In this document: in pieces, positions 17,241-24,529 of the stretch | How the letters are laid out: each line of letters opens with the position of its first letter | Numbering within the stretch: the stretch's first letter is position 1 | From: Xanthomonas arboricola | Lineage (GTDB): Bacteria; Pseudomonadota; Gammaproteobacteria; Xanthomonadales; Xanthomonadaceae | Direction: 5' to 3' | DNA: 64,000 nt | Assembly: GCF_002940665.1 (NCBI RefSeq) | Contig: NZ_MIGY01000002.1 | Location: 1,324,683-1,388,682 of the forward strand | Notes under the pieces: generated by a model | Seen by the model: the letters and a program-made list of their open reading frames with translations, nothing else | The model's database searches: none | Told to the model about the DNA's origin: nothing | Translations under genes and position numbers: made by a program

Positions 17241-20183
17241 TCAAAAGGTACCGCGGATGCCGAGCATGACCGTGCGCCCGGGCTCGTACAGATCGTAGGT
17301 GGCGTTGGGCCAGGCGTAGGTGGTGCGCAGCGGCTCGTCGGTGAGGTTGGTGACGTTGAGGGTGATCTGCGGCTTGGACGGCAGCGACTCCAGCGTGTAG
17401 CTGGCAGACAGATCCAGCTGCCCGCGCGCATCGGCGTTGAGGCGCGCGTAGGGAATGCCGTTCTGGTTGGCGCCGGAGATCACCATGTCGTCGTTCCAGG
17501 TGTAGGACAGGCGCACCGAGGCGGCGTCCTTTTCCCAGTACACGGTGCCGTTCCACAGGTTGGGTGCGACGCCGACCGCCACTGCGGGGATGCCTTCGCC
17601 TTCGGAGGATTGGGTGACATGGGTGTAGTTCACGCTGAAGCCCAGGCCGTCGACCAGCCGGTCCAGCGGTTGCACCCAGATCGCCTCGGTGCCGCGGATG
17701 TTGAGCACGCCGTCGGCGTTGACCTGGGTCTGGACATCCACGGTGGCCGCATTCGGGCCGCCGCGCTGGTCCAGGCCGGCCTGCTGGATCGGCAGCAGGC
17801 TCTCGTACGGCACGCCCAGGTCGTTGAAGGGAATGCGCCGCACGCCGTTGACGGTGAAGCCGCTGATGCGCTTGTTGAACAACGTCAGGCCCACATAGCC
17901 TTCGCCGCCGGTGTACCACTCGCCACCAAAATCCACGTTGGTGGACAGATACGGCGCCAGGTTCGGATTGCCCTGGGTTGCGGTCTGCGCGGAGGGGTCG
18001 CTGAAGTTGGTGTTGGGCAGCATCGCGCTGGGGTCGGGCCGGGTGAGCGTGCGCGAGCTGGACAGGCGCAGCACCACGTTGTCGGCCACGTCCCAGGCGG
18101 CGTTGAACGAGGGCAGGGTTTCCTTGTAGTCCGAATCCAGCACCTGGATGCGGCGGATGCCGTTGATGGTGACCGGGCCGGTGATGGTCTGGTCGGTGGT
18201 CACGTAGCGCACGCCGGCATTGAAGCGCAGCGTGCGGTTCCACACTTCGGTTTCCGCGTTGGTTTCGATGTAGAAACCCCAGTTTTTTTCGCGGATGCCG
18301 CCGGCCGAGGCGCCGGTGTTGGCGGAGTTGGTCTCCGGTGCGGAATCGCGCAGTGCGTAATAGTTGGTGTCGGCCAGGAAGCGGTTGAAATCGGCAGTGA
18401 TGAAGCCATCCGGGCCGGGGCGTAGATAACCGGCCAGCGCCGCATTCGGGATTGCCGAGCCGGGGCCGCCGTTGCAGACAGTGCCGCCGCCACCGCGGCA
18501 CACCACCTGTTCCCAGGCGATGCTGTTGTCGAAGCCGCGGATGGTGCGCTCGGCCTGGTCGTAGGCGGCGCCGATCTTGATGTTGCGCTTGTCTTCGCCG
18601 AACTGCAGGTCGGCGCGTGCACCACGGGTTTCGGTCACGCGTTTTTCGTTCTGGATATTGACCCGGCCACCGCTCCAGCCCCAGCCCAGATTGGGGTCGT
18701 TGAGATCGAGCGGGCTGCTGATCGAGGGGCGGTCGCCGCCTTCGTTGCGGTAATCGACGGTGGTGAACGGCGAGGTCACCAGAATGCTGGGCGACTCGCG
18801 CTCCAGCCAGCTGCGCGTGGCATTGGCCTGCACGTTGAGCTTGATGTCCTGATCGGCACCGAACAACAGTTCTGCACCCGGATTGACGCTCCAGAACTTG
18901 ACCTCCTCGCGATACGGGCGCGCTTCCAGGAAGTACTGCGCATTGGCAAACGTGGCACTGGTGACCACGTTGTTCTGGTCCAGCTGCATGCCGAGCGGGA
19001 TCATGTTGCCGTTGCGGCCGATCAGATTCATGCTGATCCGCTCGGTGGTCCGCTCGGCTTCCGAATACAGCGTGTCCAGGTAGAAATGCAGGCTGTCGGA
19101 CGGGCGCCATTCCAGCGACATCACCGAGGCATCGCGGTCGCGATCGCCATTCATGTAGACGCTGCGGCCCAGCCGTGGAATCAGCGCGTCGCTGATCTGG
19201 TCGATGCTCAGGCCCGGGTTGCGCGCCAGCAGCCAGGCCGCATCGATGGTCTCGCCGGTGGTCAGGCCGTTGCCGGCGGTGGCCGGCACGCGGTCGGGAA
19301 TGCGCCAGTTGCCGCCGCCATTGACGTTGCACGCGGCCGGCTGATTGGTGGCCGGGGTGCCGGCAGGCGGGGTGAGACCGCATTGGGTGTAGGTGAGGCC
19401 GGGATTGGTCCAGCCCACGCTTTCGAAGCCGCGCACGCCCAGCTTGCCGCGCACCGAGGCCACGCCCAGCAATGCGCCGAAGGTGCCTTGCTCGTTGGTC
19501 CAGCTGCCCATGAAGGCGCCGCGCGGGGTGGTCTTTTCGCTGGTGCTGTTCCAGTCCGCCTGGGCCTGATAGGTGAAGTGCACGCCGGGGCGATCGAACG
19601 GGCGCGCGCTGCGCATGTCCACCACGCCGGAGACGCCGCCTTCGAGCATGCTGGCGGTCGGCGTCTTGCTGACGGTGAGCTGGGTGAAGAACTCGGTGGG
19701 AAACAGGTTCAGATCGACTTCGCGGTTCTGGTTCTGCGCGTTCAGGCCGATCGAGGCGGTGGCGATGCTGGCGCCGTTGAGTGTGGTCTTGGTGAAGCTG
19801 GTGCCCAGGCCGCGGATGGCGATGTTGAGGCCCTCGCCATTGACGTCGCGCGAGAGCTGCACGCCGGGGATGCGGTTGAGCGACTCGGCGATGTTCATGT
19901 CCGGGAACTTGCCGATGTCCTCGGCAAACACGGTGTCGGCAAAGCCCACCGAGTCGCGCTTGGCGTCGGTGGAAAACTGGATGCTGCGTCGGTAGCCGGA
20001 CACAGTGACGGTGTCGAGCTGGGTCACCGCATCGCTGCTGGCAGCGGCGGCCGCGGGCGGTTGTGCGGGGGCGGCAGCGCTGTCGGCAGCGCTGGACTGT
20101 GCCCAGGCGGCAGTGCTGGCCATGCCCAGCAGGATGGGGCCCAACGCGCAGGACAACGCGGTTCGTGCGTAGCTGTTCTTCAC
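17241..20183 (-). CDS. TonB-dependent receptor of the xylan locus (XytB-like)
   Basis: A 980-residue outer membrane receptor expected to import xylo-oligosaccharides. The start is GTG 20183, preceded by GGGAAGGGATT; no ATG gives a signal peptide at this place. The signal peptide is about residues 1-27 (cut after AWA). A TonB-box-like DTVTVSGYRRSIQ sits near residue 60. The plug contains FPDMNIAESLNRIPGVQLSRDVNGEG and IRGLGTSF. The barrel ends in MLGIRGTF with a terminal Phe. It is the first gene of an operon with the GPH carrier and GH43. A xyl-box palindrome lies 124-137 bases upstream. The gene is often named xytB in X. campestris; the exact orthology was not tested. Confidence 0.92.
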   Translation of the reverse strand: MKNSYARTALSCALGPILLGMASTAAWAQSSAADSAAAPAQPPAAAAASSDAVTQLDTVTVSGYRRSIQFSTDAKRDSVGFADTVFAEDIGKFPDMNIAESLNRIPGVQLSRDVNGEGLNIAIRGLGTSFTKTTLNGASIATASIGLNAQNQNREVDLNLFPTEFFTQLTVSKTPTASMLEGGVSGVVDMRSARPFDRPGVHFTYQAQADWNSTSEKTTPRGAFMGSWTNEQGTFGALLGVASVRGKLGVRGFESVGWTNPGLTYTQCGLTPPAGTPATNQPAACNVNGGGNWRIPDRVPATAGNGLTTGETIDAAWLLARNPGLSIDQISDALIPRLGRSVYMNGDRDRDASVMSLEWRPSDSLHFYLDTLYSEAERTTERISMNLIGRNGNMIPLGMQLDQNNVVTSATFANAQYFLEARPYREEVKFWSVNPGAELLFGADQDIKLNVQANATRSWLERESPSILVTSPFTTVDYRNEGGDRPSISSPLDLNDPNLGWGWSGGRVNIQNEKRVTETRGARADLQFGEDKRNIKIGAAYDQAERTIRGFDNSIAWEQVVCRGGGGTVCNGGPGSAIPNAALAGYLRPGPDGFITADFNRFLADTNYYALRDSAPETNSANTGASAGGIREKNWGFYIETNAETEVWNRTLRFNAGVRYVTTDQTITGPVTINGIRRIQVLDSDYKETLPSFNAAWDVADNVVLRLSSSRTLTRPDPSAMLPNTNFSDPSAQTATQGNPNLAPYLSTNVDFGGEWYTGGEGYVGLTLFNKRISGFTVNGVRRIPFNDLGVPYESLLPIQQAGLDQRGGPNAATVDVQTQVNADGVLNIRGTEAIWVQPLDRLVDGLGFSVNYTHVTQSSEGEGIPAVAVGVAPNLWNGTVYWEKDAASVRLSYTWNDDMVISGANQNGIPYARLNADARGQLDLSASYTLESLPSKPQITLNVTNLTDEPLRTTYAWPNATYDLYEPGRTVMLGIRGTF

Positions 20184-20306
20184 CGTAATCCCTTCCCTAA
20201 CAGGTGAGCAGATGTCCCACGCATCGCCCCTGCGCAGGGAGTGCCGCTGCCGATCAGCGGCGCGGCGATGGTGCGATGGGGGAGACGGGCGATCAGCGGT
20301 GGCCGA

Positions 20307-20320
20307 TGTTAGCGCTACCA
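20307..20320 (-). promoter_or_regulatory. xyl-box operator (receptor side)
   Basis: TGTTAGCGCTACCA; its complement TGGTAGCGCTAACA is, as I recall it, the xyl-box consensus reported for XylR in Xanthomonas campestris and close to the Caulobacter xylose operator. It is 124-137 bases upstream of the receptor start. The LacI-family XylR encoded at 47888 is the likely ligand-responsive repressor. Confidence 0.8.
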
Positions 20321-20467
20321 AATTCAGAACATCACGCTGCAGGGCAACATAGGCGACGGAAGGCATCGCGGCGGGTGCGACAGTGGCACTGATCGAAACC
20401 GTGTCGGCCGCGGACGGCGCACCGGCGTGCTGCACTGCGCGATGGTTTTTGCCCGGCAGCGTGATAA

Positions 20468-20481
20468 TGGTAGCGCTATCA
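20468..20481 (+). promoter_or_regulatory. xyl-box operator (exuT side)
   Basis: TGGTAGCGCTATCA differs from the other box at one position near the right end. A wider dyad GTGATA (20461-20466) and TATCAC (20477-20482) overlaps it. It lies 169-182 bases before the exuT start. Confidence 0.75.
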
Positions 20482-20649
20482 CCCGTGGCGCGAGGCCACC
20501 TTCGTGCAGGTGCAGTGCTCGATGAATCGAACCGAAGAACGCGGCAACCAGCCGCCGGGCTGTACTCGACACGCGGCAGCGCGCTGCAGTGGTCGTTGCG
20601 CGATTGCCCATCGCACACTGCGTCCAGCAGCGCTGTGGCGCTCGCGCAC

Positions 20650-21975
20650 ATGAGCGAGTTACCGCAAGCGGCTGCCGCTGCCGGCACGCTGGCGCGCCTG
20701 GGCCGTATGCGTTGGCGCGTCTGCGCACTGCTGCTTGCCGCCACCACCATCAACTATGTCGACCGCCAGGTGCTGGGCGTGCTGGCGCCGTTTCTGCAGA
20801 CGCAGATCGGCTGGAACGAGATCCAGTACGGCTACATCGTCACCGCGTTTCAGGCCGCCTACGCGCTGGGCCTGTTGTGCAGCGGTGCGGTGATCGACCG
20901 CTTCGGCACGCGCGTCGGTTACGCGCTGGCGATCGGCATCTGGAGCCTGGCGGCAATGGGGCACGCGCTGGCCACCAGCATGGTGGGCTTTGCGATCGCG
21001 CGCTTCTTTCTGGGGCTGGGCGAGTCCGGCAACTTCCCCGCTGCGCTGAAGACGGTGGCCGAGTGGTTTCCGCGTCGCGAGCGCGCACTGGCCACCGGCA
21101 TCTTCAATTCCGGCTCCAATATCGGTGCAATCGTCGCACCGTTGCTGGTGCCGCTGATCGCCACCGCCTGGGGCTGGCAGGCGGCATTCCTGTTCACCGG
21201 CGTGCTCAGCGCCACCTGGCTGCTGGTGTGGTGGCTCAGCTATCACCCGCCCGAGCAGCAACCGGGCCTGTCGGCGGCAGAGCTGGCGCATATCCGCAGC
21301 GATGCGCACGCGCCGGTGCAGCGGCGGCTGTCGTGGTTGCAGGTGCTGCGGCACCGGCAGGCCTGGGCGTTCGTGCTGGGCAAGTTCATCACCGACCCGA
21401 TCTGGTGGTTCTTCCTGTTCTGGCTGCCCAAGTTCCTGCATGCCGAATACGGCTTGAGTCTGTTGCAACTGGGCGCGCCGTTGATCGTGATCTTTGTGCT
21501 GGCCGATATCGGCAGCATTGCCGGCGGCTGGGTCGCCGGGCGCTTCATCGCGCGCGGCTGGAGCGTCAACCGCGCACGCAAGAGCGCAATGCTGATCTGC
21601 GCACTCTCGGTGGTGCCGATCGTGTTCGCCGCACGCGCCGATAACCTGTGGCTGGCGGTTGGCCTGATCGGCCTGGCCACCGCTGCGCACCAGGGGTGGT
21701 CGGCCAATCTGTTCACGCTGCCGTCGGACATGTTTCCACGCCACGCGGTCGCCACCGTGGTCGGCATCGGCGGCTTTGCCGGCGCGGTCGGTGGGATGCT
21801 GATCGCCACCTTCATCGGGTTCCTGCTGCAGGCGACCGGCAGTTATGTGCCGGTGTTCCTGATGGCAGGCTCGGCGTATCTGCTGGCGCTGGCGGTGGTG
21901 CACATGCTGGTGCCACGCTTGGCGCCGGCGCAGCTGCCGGCAGATGCCGCACCGACAGCCAACGCATCTTCCTGA
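20650..21975 (+). CDS. exuT: MFS hexuronate transporter (ExuT-like)
   Basis: A 441-residue major facilitator of the anion:cation symporter group, expected to carry glucuronate released from xylan side chains across the inner membrane. Family landmarks: RWRVCALLLAATTINYVDRQVLGVLAP in helix 1, AYALGLLCSGAVIDRFGTRVGYALA (MFS motif between helices 2 and 3), and GLGESGNFPAALKTVAEWFPRRERALATGIFNSGSNIGA, a strong ACS signature. ATG 20650 gives the family's N terminus; no clear Shine-Dalgarno is seen. It is the first gene of the operon with two GH10 xylanases, uxaC and a GH2. The next gene's ribosome site overlaps its stop codon. Confidence 0.9.
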   Translation: MSELPQAAAAAGTLARLGRMRWRVCALLLAATTINYVDRQVLGVLAPFLQTQIGWNEIQYGYIVTAFQAAYALGLLCSGAVIDRFGTRVGYALAIGIWSLAAMGHALATSMVGFAIARFFLGLGESGNFPAALKTVAEWFPRRERALATGIFNSGSNIGAIVAPLLVPLIATAWGWQAAFLFTGVLSATWLLVWWLSYHPPEQQPGLSAAELAHIRSDAHAPVQRRLSWLQVLRHRQAWAFVLGKFITDPIWWFFLFWLPKFLHAEYGLSLLQLGAPLIVIFVLADIGSIAGGWVAGRFIARGWSVNRARKSAMLICALSVVPIVFAARADNLWLAVGLIGLATAAHQGWSANLFTLPSDMFPRHAVATVVGIGGFAGAVGGMLIATFIGFLLQATGSYVPVFLMAGSAYLLALAVVHMLVPRLAPAQLPADAAPTANASS

Positions 21976-21985
21976 GGGGATCATC

Positions 21986-22972
21986 ATGCAACTACGCACA
22001 CTGGCAGTGGGGTTGTTGTTGGCGGCGAACGCCGCAACGCTTGCGCAGGCCGCACCGCTGGCTTCCGGCGCGCCCAAGTTCCTGGGCAGCGCCTACAGTC
22101 CGCAACAGTCCCCGGGATTTGCGCAGTACTGGAACAAGCTCACGCCGGAGAACAGCGGCAAGTGGGGCAGCGTGGAAGCGGTGCGCGACCAGATGGACTG
22201 GAGCGGGCTGGATGCCGCCCACCGGCTGGCCAAGGCCAACGGCATGCCGTTCCAGATGCACGTGATGGTATGGGGCAATCAGCAGCCGGAGTGGATCAAG
22301 TCGCTGCGGCCGGCCGAGCAGCGCCGCGAGATCGAGCAGTGGTTTGCCGCGGTGGCGCAGCGCTACCCGGATATCGACCTGCTGGAAGTGGTCAACGAGC
22401 CGCTCAACGACCCGCCCAGCAAGGACGACACCGGTGGCGGCAACTACCTGCAGGCCTTGGGCGGCGACGGCGCCAGCGGCTGGGAGTGGGTGCTGCAGTC
22501 GTTCCGGCTGGCGCGCCAGCACTTTCCACGTGCGCGGCTGATGATCAACGACTACAGCATCACCAACAGCCCCCAGGCCACGCAGAAATACCTGCAGATC
22601 GTGCAGCTGCTGCAGCGCGAGCAACTGGTCGATGCGATCGGCGTGCAGGAGCATGCCTTCGAAACCACCCCGAATGTGGCGATGTCGGTGCACCGCGACA
22701 ATCTCGATGCACTGGCCGCGACCGGCTTGCCGATCTACATCACCGAGTTCGACCTGGACGGGCCCACCGATGCGCAGCAGCTGGCCGCCTACCAACGTGT
22801 GTTCCCGGTGTTCTGGGAGCACCCCGGCGTGCGCGGCATCACGCTGTGGGGCTTTCGTCCCGGCCTGTGGCGCGACAAGGAAGCGGCCTACCTGATCCGT
22901 GCCGATGGCACCGAGCGGCCGGCGCTGACTTGGCTGCGCGATTACGTTGCCAGCCACGGCGCGGCGCGGTGA
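21986..22972 (+). CDS. GH10 endo-1,4-beta-xylanase (first of two)
   Basis: A 328-residue secreted xylanase hydrolysing the beta-1,4-xylan backbone. The signal peptide is about residues 1-22 (LAANAATLAQA). The acid/base is Glu138 (LEVVNEPLND) and the nucleophile Glu254 (IYITEFDLDG), both at GH10 positions. The catalytic domain is short and there is no binding module. ATG 21986 has GAGGGGA right upstream, ten bases after the exuT stop. It corresponds to the Xyn10A type in X. campestris, from memory. A second GH10 enzyme is at 27352; the two are clearly divergent in sequence, so their product profiles probably differ. Confidence 0.94.
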   Translation: MQLRTLAVGLLLAANAATLAQAAPLASGAPKFLGSAYSPQQSPGFAQYWNKLTPENSGKWGSVEAVRDQMDWSGLDAAHRLAKANGMPFQMHVMVWGNQQPEWIKSLRPAEQRREIEQWFAAVAQRYPDIDLLEVVNEPLNDPPSKDDTGGGNYLQALGGDGASGWEWVLQSFRLARQHFPRARLMINDYSITNSPQATQKYLQIVQLLQREQLVDAIGVQEHAFETTPNVAMSVHRDNLDALAATGLPIYITEFDLDGPTDAQQLAAYQRVFPVFWEHPGVRGITLWGFRPGLWRDKEAAYLIRADGTERPALTWLRDYVASHGAAR

Positions 22973-23015
22973 TCCCGGTGCCCTGCTTTTTTCCTGCCCG
23001 TTCGGCGACCGACTG

Positions 23016-24437
23016 ATGCCTACCTCCATTCCGCTGACCCTGCACGCCGACCGCCTGTTGCCCGCCGACCCCGGCACGCGTGCGATCGCGCGCCGCCTGT
23101 ACGCGCAGATCGCCGCACTGCCGATCATCAGCCCGCACGGCCATACCGATCCGGCGTGGTTCGCTACCGACGCGCCGTTCGCCAATGCCACCGCGTTGTT
23201 GCTGGTGCCGGATCACTACGTGTTCCGCATGCTCTACAGCCAGGGCATCGCACTGGATGCCTTGGGAATTGCGCGTGCGGATGGATCGCGCGCGGCGGTG
23301 GACCCGCGTGCGGCATGGCGCGTGTTCGCCGCGCACTACCACCTGCTGCGGGGCACGCCCTCTGCGTTGTGGTTGAATCATGTCTTCCATGAGGTGTTCG
23401 ATCTGCGCATCCGGCTGGATGCCGGCACTGCCGATCAGTACTACGACCACATCACCGCTGCGCTGCAGACGCCGGCATTCCGCCCGCGTGCCCTGTTCGC
23501 GCGCTTCAACATCGAGGTGATTGCCACCACCGAGTCGCCGCTGGACACGCTGCAGCACCACGCGGCCATTGCCGACAGCGGCTGGAAGGGGCGCGTGCTC
23601 ACCGCATACCGCCCGGACCCGGTGGTCGACCCGGAGCACGAGCAGTTTGCCGGCGCGCTGCAGCAGTTCGGCGCGCTCACCGGCGAGGATGTGCTGAGCT
23701 GGCCAGGCTATCTGCGTGCGCACCGGCAGCGCCGCACGTTCTTTGCCGCGCATGGCACCACCTCGACCGACCACGGCCACCCCAGCGCGGCCACCGCCGA
23801 TCTGTCGCCGGCCGAGGCGCAACGCCTGTTCGATACCGTGGTGCGCGGTGCCGCCACGCCGGCACAGGCGGAGCTGTTCCGCGCGCAGGTGCTGACCGAG
23901 ATGGCGGCGATGAGCCTGGACGATGGCCTGGTGATGCAGCTGCACCCGGGCTGCTTTCGCAACCACAACCGGCAGCTATTCCAGACCTTCGGACGCGACA
24001 AGGGCGCCGATATTCCGATGCGCACCGACTACGTGCACGCGCTCAAGCCCTTGCTGGACCGGTTCGGCAACGACCCGCGCCTGCGCCTGATCGTGTTCAC
24101 CCTGGACGAAACCAGCTACAGCCGCGAGCTGGCGCCACTGGCCGGGCATTACCCGTCGCTGCTGCTGGGGCCGGCATGGTGGTTCCATGACGCGCCGGAG
24201 GGCATGTGGCGCTTCCGCGAGCAGACCCTGGCCAGCGCCGGTTTCTACAACACCGTGGGTTTCAACGACGATACCCGCGCCTTCCTGTCGATTCCGGCAC
24301 GACACGATGTGGCGCGGCGCGTGGACAGCGCGTTTCTCGCCAAGCTGGTCGCCGAGCATCGGCTGGATGAGGACGAGGCGGTCGAGGTTGCGATCGATCT
24401 GGCGTATCGCTTGCCCAAGCAAGCCTACAAGCTGTGA
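23016..24437 (+). CDS. uxaC: Glucuronate isomerase UxaC
   Basis: Converts D-glucuronate to D-fructuronate (and galacturonate to tagaturonate) in the cytoplasm. The 473-residue length is normal. The amidohydrolase-like metal site begins SPHGHTDPAWFA near residue 41; further landmarks are LNHVFHEVFDLRIRLD, NIEVIATTESPLD, DDGLVMQLHPGCFRNHN, and GPAWWFHDAPEGM near the C terminus. ATG 23016 lies 43 bases after the xylanase stop. Placed in a xylanase operon with ExuT, it handles glucuronate freed by the alpha-glucuronidase. UxuB at 36203 and the mannonate dehydratase at 42284 supply the next two steps. Confidence 0.96.
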   Translation: MPTSIPLTLHADRLLPADPGTRAIARRLYAQIAALPIISPHGHTDPAWFATDAPFANATALLLVPDHYVFRMLYSQGIALDALGIARADGSRAAVDPRAAWRVFAAHYHLLRGTPSALWLNHVFHEVFDLRIRLDAGTADQYYDHITAALQTPAFRPRALFARFNIEVIATTESPLDTLQHHAAIADSGWKGRVLTAYRPDPVVDPEHEQFAGALQQFGALTGEDVLSWPGYLRAHRQRRTFFAAHGTTSTDHGHPSAATADLSPAEAQRLFDTVVRGAATPAQAELFRAQVLTEMAAMSLDDGLVMQLHPGCFRNHNRQLFQTFGRDKGADIPMRTDYVHALKPLLDRFGNDPRLRLIVFTLDETSYSRELAPLAGHYPSLLLGPAWWFHDAPEGMWRFREQTLASAGFYNTVGFNDDTRAFLSIPARHDVARRVDSAFLAKLVAEHRLDEDEAVEVAIDLAYRLPKQAYKL

Positions 24438-24529
24438 GGCTGAGCGAGGCAGCACGCAGCGATGCCTGCACGCCTGCACGTGGGGCGGGATGGGCCACGC
24501 ATACGCGCATGGTCGAAGCGAGGCGCGAT

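Larger units (their letters stand above)
20184..20649. promoter_or_regulatory. Divergent control region of the xylan operons
   Basis: This 466-base non-coding stretch separates the leftward receptor operon from the rightward exuT-xyn10 operon. It holds two 14-base palindromes sharing the GGTAGCGCTA core, about 160 bases apart, one near each transcription unit. An open frame runs through it ahead of exuT but contains the operator and lacks membrane features, so it is treated as leader. Confidence 0.75.

Noticed and set aside
15001..19383. A frame of about 1460 codons on the minus strand across the GPH carrier and receptor genes
   Set aside because: It runs through two real genes in another frame of the same strand, and composition shows it is a shadow.
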